Assembly (NCBI GenBank): GCA_002401495.1 | Contig: NVTG01000073.1 | Location: forward strand, 1 to 6,532 | Length of the DNA stretch: 6,532 nucleotides | From: Candidatus Kaiserbacteria bacterium | GTDB lineage: Bacteria > Patescibacteria > Paceibacteria > UBA9973 > UBA2100 | Direction of reading: 5' to 3' | Position numbers and translations under genes: made by a program | The notes under the pieces: generated by a model | What the model was told of the DNA's origin: nothing | Databases searched by the model: none | What the model saw: only the letters and a program-made list of their open reading frames with translations | Part shown: positions 1 to 6,473 of the stretch, in pieces | Numbering within the stretch: the stretch's first letter is position 1 | Layout of the letters: each line of letters begins with the position of its first letter

Positions 1-422
1 TGACCAAGGCGCTGCGTTATGCCTGCCGTCGTGCGCAGCATACCGGCGGCCGCGTAGCCCTTTTGAGCGTAATTGAACCTGCCGAATTCCAGCACTGGAT
101 GGCGGTTGGTGACCTGATGAAGGAAGAAGCCCGCGACGAGGCAGAATCACGGGTCAACGAACTGGCTGCATATGTTCACGAACAAACCGGCAGCATGCCT
201 CTTCTGTTCATTCGCGAGGGCCGGATCAAGGATGAACTGCTGAACCTGCTTGACGAAGAAGAACAGATTTCCATTCTGGTTCTGGCCGCTGGCACAACAA
301 GCGACGGCCCCGGCCCGCTTATCACGGCTCTGACCAAAAGTGACACCATCGGTCAGTTGCGCCTTCCACTAACCATCGTCCCTGCAGCACTTTCCGAAGC
401 TGACATTGACGCGCTGAGCTAG
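1..422 (+). CDS. Universal stress protein (UspA family), 5' end cut off by the window
   Basis: The reading frame is already open at base 3 and runs to the TAG at 420-422, giving 139 residues. A Usp domain is about 145-155 residues, so roughly the first 10-20 (the first beta strand with its usual Asp) lie outside the window. The visible part fits the Usp alpha/beta fold: a helix ALRYACRRA, the strand RVALLSVIEP, a long acidic/Arg-rich helix, the strand PLLFIREG, a helix rich in Glu, the strand ISILVLAAG, and a final strand LPLTIVP. The usual ATP-loop signature G-2x-G-9x-G-S/T is not clearly present after LVLAAG; the segment reads GTTSDGPGPLI instead, so nucleotide binding is uncertain. A TTG at 63 could be taken for a start, but it lies inside the domain, and the codons before it encode conserved Usp sequence. 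The protein is probably a cytosolic stress protein. It converges on the polysaccharide block and there is no sign of a functional link. Confidence 0.85.
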   Translation, partial: TKALRYACRRAQHTGGRVALLSVIEPAEFQHWMAVGDLMKEEARDEAESRVNELAAYVHEQTGSMPLLFIREGRIKDELLNLLDEEEQISILVLAAGTTSDGPGPLITALTKSDTIGQLRLPLTIVPAALSEADIDALS

Positions 423-455
423 GCGAGGCTCAAACTCATATTGCGGCCCTAGCTC
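416..455. terminator. Inverted repeat spanning both stop codons of the convergent genes; possible weak bidirectional terminator
   Basis: GAGCTAGG at 416-423 is exactly complementary to CCTAGCTC at 448-455, with 24 nt between. The left arm contains the TAG stop of the stress protein gene and the right arm the TAG stop of the glycosyltransferase gene. On the + strand the right arm is followed by only three T residues, and on the - strand there is no T run. If it terminates transcription, it does so weakly. The 26-nt intergenic gap leaves no room for another terminator there, which is the main argument for a function. Confidence 0.35.
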
Positions 456-2452
456 TTTACCGGCCCACGTCCGAAAATCCGGCGCAACAAAGCCCCCCAA
501 AGCGCGAAACTTCCCGCTGGCTTTGACGCGTTATCAATGCCGCTTGTGTACAGCACGCGGATCAACGCATCACGTACCTCACCGACTGGTTCCGGCGTAA
601 AATCAAGGGTCAGAACCAATTGTTCCTGATCATTAACAAATGCACGCGCAAGACTGGCGTCAAGAAGTGGCAATTCGTCTGCATCCAGCTGAATTAATGC
701 CCCTTTTTGGAACCTGTTGCGGTCAATACCCTCTGCCGGACACATCACGCGCGCCCCGCCCAAAGACATATCCGTGACGTTCATCTCAAGCGGTTGGTCA
801 TCACCTTTGGTCCTGATCCTCGCTTTAAGGCTAATCGGGAAACGTTCCTGTTGGCGCTGCACGGGGCTTTCAAAGCAAATCAATATCGCGACAAGCAGTG
901 TCAGAGAGTTAACCGCAGCCCACAGACCACCAACCGCCAGAAAGTTGGCATTGTCGATAATCCGGACATCAGTATTGATGTTATAAAAGAACCCGCCAAT
1001 CGTCAGGACGAACAACACACCGAGAATGATCGCTTCATTCATCGAGTTCCCCACTCCGGACTGCGATCCTTTGGGGGTCACCTTGAACGGACGCCCGAAT
1101 GGCCGTATCAGCGACGAGACAACAATCGGAAACAGCCTGAGTGATACAAGCACCGCAGGCCCTTCATTCACAATCGGATAGGCCTGCCGGCCATTATGCC
1201 AGAGCGCCGTTCCCCATCCGGCAATCAGCACCGGTAATTGCCAATAGAAGATTTCCCAGCTTCGGGCATTCTCAAGCGGTTGCAACCCGAACCAGAAATA
1301 CAGGATCGGGATCATGATCACCAGCAAGCGTGCCGGAATGTGAAACACCCAATAGATCGGGAAAAGCAAAATCCGCTGCCAAAGCGAAAGTCCCGGCCCT
1401 AACGGCCCAGCCTTCAGGAACAGTGTTTGAATACCCCCCTGGCACCAGCGTTCACGCTGGGTATGAAATGCCAGAAGGCTTTCGGCTGCCAGCCCTATCG
1501 ACAGCTTTTCATTGAGATAACGCGTGCGATAGCCTTTGCGCAGCATCTCAAGCGAGGTCAGAATATCCTCTGTGATTGATGCCGTCGGCACGCCTCCAAT
1601 CGCATCAAGGGCCTTGCGCCGCATGACCATGCAGGACCCGCAACAAAACATCGAATCCCATGCGTCAACCGATGGCGCAATATGATCAAAGAACAGCCTT
1701 TGTTCGTCGGGCCATCGATCCGCAATCCACAGATTGCGCTGCATCGGATCCTTGTTAAAGAAATGCTGGGGAGTCTGAACAATACCAATCGTCGGGTCCT
1801 CGAAAAAACCGACGACACGTTTCAGGAAATGGCGATAGGCCACAAAATCCGCATCAAAAATGCAAACCAGATCCCCGCTGGAATGCGCGAGGCCATTATT
1901 CACGTTTCCGGCCTTGGCGTGACTGCCGTCCTTGCGCGTCAGGTACTTTGCCCCCTTCTGCTCGCAGAAGTCCCGCAACCAGTCGCGCTTGCCATCATCA
2001 AGTACCCAGACCGTCTTGTTCGGGTAATCGATTGCAAGCGCACCAACGATGCTGCGCTCCAACACATCAAGTGGTTCATTATAACTGGGGATAAAAACAT
2101 CCACGCTGGGCCAGCTTTCAACCGGTCTGGCAGACAGTCGGGCATAGGCCTGATCGGCCTCGGCACTGCGATCAACAATTTTACAATGAACAAGCGACTG
2201 GCGCAGCATGTCGCATAGAAACACGATCTCGATCACAAACAGGAAAACGATCCACCATCCCTGAAAGGTGGTGAGATCGGCAGGCAATACAGTTTCCGTA
2301 ATTCGCCAGGGCAAATAGCGCGCGATCAAAGCAATCAGGAAAAACACAACCAGCCAACGCGCCCACAGCCGGTCACGACGCAAAAATGGCGATGCCAGCA
2401 TCATGACACCGATGACAAGCGCCAAGGGTGCGAATTGCGCGATCCAGCTCAT
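449..2452 (-). CDS. BcsA-like family 2 processive glycosyltransferase with C-terminal PilZ (c-di-GMP) domain
   Basis: This 667-residue inner-membrane polysaccharide synthase most likely polymerises a UDP-sugar and extrudes the chain. Hydrophobic segments lie near residues 8-24, 31-47 and 66-83. A cytosolic GT-A domain spans about 115-345, and further membrane or interface helices lie near 359-389, 402-418, 430-449, 472-490 and 505-527. The catalytic motifs are intact: DDG 152-154, DAD 200-202, FFNKDP 231-236, TED 294-296 (catalytic base) and QRERW 332-336 (QxxRW). FKVTPKG at 456-462 matches the BcsA gating loop FxVTxK. The PilZ domain (about 531-620) has RQQER 533-537 (RxxxR) and DMSLGG 561-566 (D/NxSxxG), so it should bind c-di-GMP. 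It is shorter than typical BcsA (about 790-870 residues). The ATG overlaps the upstream stop as TAATG with no clear ribosome site, which suggests translational coupling. No bcsB, bcsC or bcsZ is adjacent; the partner is a HlyD-like protein, as in curdlan or mixed-linkage beta-glucan type loci. The class is certain; the polymer is unknown. Confidence 0.93.
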   Translation of the reverse strand: MSWIAQFAPLALVIGVMMLASPFLRRDRLWARWLVVFFLIALIARYLPWRITETVLPADLTTFQGWWIVFLFVIEIVFLCDMLRQSLVHCKIVDRSAEADQAYARLSARPVESWPSVDVFIPSYNEPLDVLERSIVGALAIDYPNKTVWVLDDGKRDWLRDFCEQKGAKYLTRKDGSHAKAGNVNNGLAHSSGDLVCIFDADFVAYRHFLKRVVGFFEDPTIGIVQTPQHFFNKDPMQRNLWIADRWPDEQRLFFDHIAPSVDAWDSMFCCGSCMVMRRKALDAIGGVPTASITEDILTSLEMLRKGYRTRYLNEKLSIGLAAESLLAFHTQRERWCQGGIQTLFLKAGPLGPGLSLWQRILLFPIYWVFHIPARLLVIMIPILYFWFGLQPLENARSWEIFYWQLPVLIAGWGTALWHNGRQAYPIVNEGPAVLVSLRLFPIVVSSLIRPFGRPFKVTPKGSQSGVGNSMNEAIILGVLFVLTIGGFFYNINTDVRIIDNANFLAVGGLWAAVNSLTLLVAILICFESPVQRQQERFPISLKARIRTKGDDQPLEMNVTDMSLGGARVMCPAEGIDRNRFQKGALIQLDADELPLLDASLARAFVNDQEQLVLTLDFTPEPVGEVRDALIRVLYTSGIDNASKPAGSFALWGALLRRIFGRGPVKS

Positions 2453-2454
2453 TA
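2450..2454 (-). promoter_or_regulatory. TAATG stop/start overlap, translational coupling of fusion protein and synthase
   Basis: On the - strand the TAA of the HlyD-like gene (2452-2454) shares one base with the ATG of the glycosyltransferase (2450-2452). The 20 nt before the ATG hold no convincing Shine-Dalgarno; the best stretch is a GCGAAAG-like run about 12 nt away. Synthase translation therefore probably depends on ribosomes finishing the upstream gene, which would tie the amounts of the two membrane partners together. Confidence 0.7.
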
Positions 2455-3675
2455 TGACGGGTCGCTTTCGCCAAACCAGCTGTTAAGTCGACTGGGAATA
2501 CTGACTTCAGCCCGACGCCCGACATTGCAAAATGTTTCCGGACGATCTTCAAAACCGGCATCAGGCACCTGCACGACCAAAAGAACTTCGTCCTTTTTAA
2601 GAAGTGGCGGCAAGGCTGCATATTCAAGCTCCGGCGTGACCGCGCGCGTGCCAATCACTCCGCTTACGATACCTTCATAAACTTCTGGCGACCCTTGCAG
2701 GCGAACAGAAACCGTGGCACCGATCAAAACCCGGTCCGAAAGGCTTTCATCGACCGGAACTTCGATCCGAATGTCCGAGCAATCAAGGATATTGGCCAGA
2801 TCATTGTTCTTGGTCACGGTTGCAAGTTCTGCCGCGATCCGACGCCAGACCAATCCGTCAATCGGGCTTCGCACAAGCATGGATTCGCGACGACCGGCGC
2901 GCGCTCTTTCATCACGCAACTGTTTTTCAAGCGACGCCATGCGTCCGTTTGTTTCGGTCAGTTGAACGTTAAGGTCGGCAACCGCGAGCACGACCTCATC
3001 AAGGCGCTGCTGAGAATAAGGCACGTCATTCTGGCCATCGCCGACAAAGACGCCTTTTTCAAGCGAACCCGCTTCCTTGCGGTAGCGTTCTTCATCAGCC
3101 CGGGCGCGTTCGACCTCTTGGCGTGCCTGTTCCAGCAAACTTTCTGCCTCGTCCACGCGCGCCTTTGCGACATGACCATCTGCAAGCAATGAATTCTGGC
3201 GGCTCAGGCTTAATTCACGTTCCTTGACGACTGACTGCCAGCCTTTCTGTCGTGCCTGTGCTTCAAGGGTTTTGTAATGCAGGCTTTCGAGTGACCCCGA
3301 CACCATTTCACGAACCCGCTCGCCAAGGTCACGGCGCAAGCCGTTCAGGGTCGACAGCTTTTCGATCAACGCGGTTTTCCGCGACCGCAGAAGCTGATAT
3401 TCGCCGTCAAGCTGTGCAAGAAGCGCCTGAGGTTCAGTGTCATCGGTAATACGTGTGATAATCGATCCGGCTGAAATCGGTTCACCAACATCGGGAATGG
3501 CGCGGACAAGCTGACCACTGATCGGGGCCTGAATGGTCACCACTTTGGCATTTACGACACCGTTCGGCCGGATATCAGAAACCGTGAGCGGGGCGAGTTG
3601 CCAAACCGCAATAACCACAATAGCCAAGGCGACCATCAAACGAACGATCTGCCCCTTGGAAAAACGCAAGGCCAT
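2452..3675 (-). CDS. HlyD/Alg44-type membrane fusion (periplasmic adaptor) protein
   Basis: This 407-residue protein has a short basic N-terminus, one membrane anchor at about residues 10-28, and the rest presumably in the periplasm. The first half of a biotinyl/lipoyl-like domain lies at about 43-78 (with APISGQLVRAIPDVGEPISAG) and its second half near 267-285 (VRSPIDGLVWRR). Between them, about 84-262 is a long charged coiled-coil hairpin. The turn is near 203-222 and contains GVFVGDGQNDVPYSQQR, a segment I associate with HlyD-like proteins of polysaccharide loci. A beta-barrel region follows at 300-395. Fusion proteins of this type link an inner-membrane transporter or synthase to the outer envelope. 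No ABC transporter or RND pump gene is beside it, and it is coupled to the synthase by TAATG, so its likely job is to guide the nascent polymer across the periplasm, as proposed for Alg44 and BgsB. It has no PilZ domain, unlike Alg44; here the synthase carries it. The ATG is preceded by a good GAGGAA ribosome site. Confidence 0.9.
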   Translation of the reverse strand: MALRFSKGQIVRLMVALAIVVIAVWQLAPLTVSDIRPNGVVNAKVVTIQAPISGQLVRAIPDVGEPISAGSIITRITDDTEPQALLAQLDGEYQLLRSRKTALIEKLSTLNGLRRDLGERVREMVSGSLESLHYKTLEAQARQKGWQSVVKERELSLSRQNSLLADGHVAKARVDEAESLLEQARQEVERARADEERYRKEAGSLEKGVFVGDGQNDVPYSQQRLDEVVLAVADLNVQLTETNGRMASLEKQLRDERARAGRRESMLVRSPIDGLVWRRIAAELATVTKNNDLANILDCSDIRIEVPVDESLSDRVLIGATVSVRLQGSPEVYEGIVSGVIGTRAVTPELEYAALPPLLKKDEVLLVVQVPDAGFEDRPETFCNVGRRAEVSIPSRLNSWFGESDPS

Positions 3676-3680
3676 AAAAT

Positions 3681-3686
3681 TTCCTC
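3681..3686 (-). promoter_or_regulatory. Ribosome binding site of the HlyD-like gene
   Basis: On the - strand GAGGAA lies 5 nt before the ATG at 3673-3675. It is the best Shine-Dalgarno match in the block and fixes the start of the HlyD-like protein. Confidence 0.75.
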
Positions 3687-3708
3687 AACCAAAACTGGCA
3701 TCGCTGCC

Positions 3709-3739
3709 GTGCACAAACATCCCCATATGATGTGTGCGC
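3709..3739 (-). other. Bulged RNA hairpin in the 97-nt gap between the TPR gene and the HlyD-like gene
   Basis: Bases 3711-3715 plus 3718-3721 pair with 3729-3737. This gives a 9-bp stem with a 2-nt bulge (3716-3717) and a 7-nt loop (3722-3728); 3709 can also pair with 3739 across one mismatch. In the - strand transcript it lies between the TPR stop and the HlyD ribosome site, and no U run follows it. It is therefore more likely an mRNA stability or processing element than a terminator. The rest of the 97-nt gap shows no ORF that I would support. Confidence 0.4.
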
Positions 3740-3772
3740 CAACGAGACTGTTTCAAGGTTATCTATTGGAAA

Positions 3773-6289
3773 TTAAATCACTTTATTGGTTGGCAGCGCA
3801 ATCGATCGATCAAGGAACTGCATATAGGCATCAAACGATGATTTCTGACCAAACAGGACGTGTGAACGGCTTTTGATGGCATGTGACACGACCGAACGAC
3901 GGCGCTTGTCGGTCGCCAGTGTCAGGGCCGTATCAACGAAATCAGCCGAATGGTAGGCAACACAATCAAAGACCGATATCTGGCGATAACAGGTATGGCT
4001 TCTGCGTGATCGCGCAGCGTTGCCCGGCAATGTAACAAGCGGCACACCAAGCCCCAGACAGTCAAAGGCCAACATCGCATCGTTCCAGGCCGGACTTTCA
4101 AGCACCACATCAACAGCACATAAAAGCGACAGCAAATCGGCCCGATTACGCACATCAACAAACCGCATCCGCCCGGCAACATCTGCATGATTGACAGCAA
4201 ACCGGCGCCCCCATGCGGCATCCCAGCTGTCTCGTTCCGGCGCAATCAACAGAAGCTCGGCGGTTTCGTCCAGTCGCAGAATTTCGGCAATCAGCGGATC
4301 GAACTCGGCTGTCAAAACATCAAGTGGCTGTGGACAGAGGTAGGTATTGCGGTCCTGCGCCAATCGCCAGCGTCGCTGCAAATCTGTGGCCGACATTTCA
4401 ACCGGTTCTGGCGGACGCGCATTGACAAACAGGCCCGGAAGACGCACCAGCTTTTCGCTGAACCGCTTCTCGCCGCCCGCCGTTTCCCAGTCCTCGGCAA
4501 TCAAATGATAGTCGATGTTCGACAATCCGCTGGTCGCGGCAATCCCCCCACCGGAAATTTGCAACGGCGCCAAACGCCAGCTCGCAAGCAACATGGTATA
4601 GGCATCGGACTGCGGATCGACGTAGTGCAAAACATCAAGACCAAGCCCCGAAATCACCCGAGCGGAATGCAATGGATCAAGGGGCAAGGGCACAACAAGA
4701 TCGGCATGTTCGTCAATACGTGCGGTAATATCATCTTCACCCGTGGGTGGGCGAATAATGGTCACATCAAAGCGGTCACGATCAATCGCATCCGCAAGAC
4801 CGGCAATCCATCGCCCGATACCATTTTCACACATATTGGCAGACACAATTCCAAGGCGGGTTTTCCCGCCCGTTCGCGATGCGCCCGCGCTGACTTCCGG
4901 AACATCGTAACCTGATACAAGGCGTTCCCAGTAATGCCCGACCGCACGCAACTGTTTGTCGCCTTCGGGACGCAATGCCGCGCGCCAGACCGGTGGGAAC
5001 CGCGTCAGAACAATCGGATCAATCCGCTCAGAGCCGACAAATTCAAGGTCGGGCTCCAAAGCGTCTTCATCAAGCGTATCATCCAGAAGATCGCGGACTA
5101 CTTCGTCATTTTGGGCGGCCAGATCGGTCGGAACCGGCGCAAACAGCAATCTGCGCGCAGTACGGAACAAGGCGGTGTTTTCACCGGCAGCAATTTTGCG
5201 ATCAATGCCATTTTGCAGTACGGACTGGGCCGATCCGGTATCACCCTCTTCAGCCAGTTCAAGCGCAAGGCGGAAAACGGCATCATCACCCCCGCCCGCC
5301 CCGATAGCAGCGCCGAACCTTTCAACGGCTTCGCCATGGCGACCAACAAGGCTCAAGGCCTCGCCCATCATCAGCAGCAATTGCGGATCATTGGGTGATT
5401 GCACCAGAAGCGGCTCTAGCGCACCAATCGCTTCTGTGCCCTGCCCGACACGAAGATTGAGCAGCGCAAGTGTACGGCGCGCCTTGGCGTCGTCGGGATC
5501 AAGGGCAAGAACCTGCCGCAGACAGTGTTGCGCACCCGCAAACTGCCCCAATCGAAACAGGGCATCACCATAGGCAGTCAAGGCACGCGGGTTCCCCTGA
5601 TCCAAAGATAATGCACGGCGCAGCGGCTCACTTGCCGAAACAGTTCGTCCCTGATCCAATCTGATCTGGCCAATTAGGACCAGCGCGTTAACGATGTCAT
5701 CGCGCATCTTTAGCGCCGTCAAACAGGATTTTTCAGCCCCGTCAACATCACCCATCGCATACTGACAGGCTGCATAATTGGCATGGATTTCGGCAACATC
5801 GGGTGCCAGTTCAAGCGCGTACTCGTAATTTTCGCGTGCGGCCTCAAGCTCGTCCAACTGACGATAAGTATTGGCAATATTGCAATAAAGGGCTGGTGCA
5901 TCCGGACACAGCCGAATGGCGCGCTTGAAAGCGCCCACCGCATCACGCAGCTTGCCAATCGCCTTAAGCGCCTGTGCGTGGTCATGCTGAATTTCCGCAC
6001 TATTGGCATCTGCAATTGCGGCCCGCCCCATGCGTTCTGCCGCCAATGTCTGGTTTCCGTGTGCCATTGCAACGAGCCCTGCCAGATGCATTGCCTCTGC
6101 GGCCTGCGGGAATGACCGGATCATTCTCTGACAGGTTTCTTCTGCCTCTGCGTACCGACCTGCTTCATACAGGTTCAATGCAGAATGGTAGATGTCAGCA
6201 AAATCAGACAAGAAATACCTATTACCCAAGAGAAACCGAATTTGATCCCACCATAAGAGCCAAGCGTTAACAAACCACGTCTTTGCCAC
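3773..6289 (-). CDS. TPR protein with GT41/SPINDLY (O-GlcNAc transferase-like) C-terminal region, key residues diverged
   Basis: The open frame gives 838 residues from a GTG at 6289, or 812 from a TTG at 6211. About ten 34-residue TPR units run from residue 35 to 365 (GTG numbering), for example 133-168, 203-236 and 237-270. A linker rich in Asp/Glu lies near 395-425. A GT41-like region covers about 477-828: the Rossmann-type start TRLGIVSAN, GGGIAATSGLSNIDYHLIAED, YLCPQPL at 650-656, and GVPLVTLPGNAARSRRS at 748-764 followed by CYRQ. The family is recognisable, but OGT positions that contact UDP-GlcNAc are replaced. The His of the NHP motif is N489, the Lys of LYK is V658, and the His-Thr-Thr of NGHTTG is A738-M739-L740; the later Asp (D743) is kept. 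It has no signal peptide or membrane segment, so it is probably cytosolic. It is the first gene of the block, 97 nt before the HlyD-like gene. It may be a protein or sugar glycosyltransferase with altered chemistry, or a non-catalytic scaffold for the synthase. Confidence 0.85.
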   Translation of the reverse strand: MAKTWFVNAWLLWWDQIRFLLGNRYFLSDFADIYHSALNLYEAGRYAEAEETCQRMIRSFPQAAEAMHLAGLVAMAHGNQTLAAERMGRAAIADANSAEIQHDHAQALKAIGKLRDAVGAFKRAIRLCPDAPALYCNIANTYRQLDELEAARENYEYALELAPDVAEIHANYAACQYAMGDVDGAEKSCLTALKMRDDIVNALVLIGQIRLDQGRTVSASEPLRRALSLDQGNPRALTAYGDALFRLGQFAGAQHCLRQVLALDPDDAKARRTLALLNLRVGQGTEAIGALEPLLVQSPNDPQLLLMMGEALSLVGRHGEAVERFGAAIGAGGGDDAVFRLALELAEEGDTGSAQSVLQNGIDRKIAAGENTALFRTARRLLFAPVPTDLAAQNDEVVRDLLDDTLDEDALEPDLEFVGSERIDPIVLTRFPPVWRAALRPEGDKQLRAVGHYWERLVSGYDVPEVSAGASRTGGKTRLGIVSANMCENGIGRWIAGLADAIDRDRFDVTIIRPPTGEDDITARIDEHADLVVPLPLDPLHSARVISGLGLDVLHYVDPQSDAYTMLLASWRLAPLQISGGGIAATSGLSNIDYHLIAEDWETAGGEKRFSEKLVRLPGLFVNARPPEPVEMSATDLQRRWRLAQDRNTYLCPQPLDVLTAEFDPLIAEILRLDETAELLLIAPERDSWDAAWGRRFAVNHADVAGRMRFVDVRNRADLLSLLCAVDVVLESPAWNDAMLAFDCLGLGVPLVTLPGNAARSRRSHTCYRQISVFDCVAYHSADFVDTALTLATDKRRRSVVSHAIKSRSHVLFGQKSSFDAYMQFLDRSIALPTNKVI
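6209..6220 (-). promoter_or_regulatory. Alternative TTG start of the TPR gene with AGG ribosome site
   Basis: A TTG at 6211-6209 would start the protein as MSDFADIYHSAL, directly at the first TPR helix. AGG at 6220-6218 lies 6 nt upstream. The 26 codons between the GTG at 6289 and this point include TTA, AGG, CGG and TTG, which are less typical of the rest of the gene, and encode a Trp-rich segment without TPR character. The GTG itself has no clear ribosome site and follows an in-frame TGA by two codons. I slightly favour the TTG. Confidence 0.45.
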
Positions 6290-6369
6290 AAATTTTCAGG
6301 GCAATCCACGCCTGCAAAAACATGACGTTTCTGATCCGCAAAGAGAGCCGCCTAATCTGAAAACTACGG

Positions 6370-6385
6370 TCAGGTTTCATCAGGT
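6370..6385. repeat. Direct repeat TCAGGT-N4-TCAGGT in the leader of the polysaccharide block
   Basis: TCAGGT occurs at 6370-6375 and again at 6380-6385. The copies are 10 bp apart, one helical turn, so they face the same side of the DNA. They lie 81-96 nt upstream of the GTG start of the TPR gene, where an activator or repressor site would be expected. I could not place convincing -35 and -10 boxes in 6290-6402. Confidence 0.3.
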
Positions 6386-6402
6386 AATAGTTTGAAATAA
6401 CG

Positions 6403-6436
6403 AAAAACCCTCTGAAGGAACGCCTCCAGAGGGTTT
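6403..6436 (-). terminator. Rho-independent terminator reading on the - strand, ending the gene at the right edge
   Basis: AAACCCTCTG (6405-6414) and CAGAGGGTTT (6427-6436) form a perfect 10-bp stem. In the - strand RNA the stem continues through a G-U pair and three more pairs (6416-6418 with 6423-6425) to a 4-nt loop, and ends in five U residues (6407-6403). Read on the + strand, the G-U pair becomes an A-C mismatch and the T run is only three, so the - strand is the better direction. It lies 37 nt beyond the stop codon at 6474 and insulates the polysaccharide block from its upstream neighbour. Confidence 0.75.
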
Positions 6437-6473
6437 GATGTTCAAGACGTCATTCGGACTTGATCAGATGCGA

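Noticed and set aside
63..422. Separate 119-residue gene starting at TTG 63
   Set aside because: The same frame is open back to base 3 and encodes conserved Usp sequence before it, so this is an internal TTG of a gene cut by the window edge.
1682..2218. 178-residue + strand frame inside the synthase gene
   Set aside because: It is antisense to the catalytic core of a clearly coding - strand gene, and its product has no recognisable domain.
449..2452. Classical cellulose synthase bcsA assignment
   Set aside because: No bcsB, bcsC, bcsZ or bcsD neighbours, a shorter protein, and a HlyD-like partner; the family is clear but the gene symbol would overstate what is known.
3727..3756. Possible internal - strand promoter, TTGAAA (3756-3751) and CATCAT (3732-3727) with 18-nt spacing
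   Set aside because: Only four of six bases match at the -10, and its -10 lies in the hairpin stem. A match this weak is expected by chance.
4187..4915. 242-residue + strand frame opposite the GT41-like region
   Set aside because: Antisense shadow of a well-supported gene; its composition is rich in Arg, Gln and Asn without domain character.
4956..5573. 205-residue + strand frame opposite the TPR region
   Set aside because: Ser/Arg/Ala-rich low-complexity product typical of an antisense frame over an alanine-rich coding sequence.
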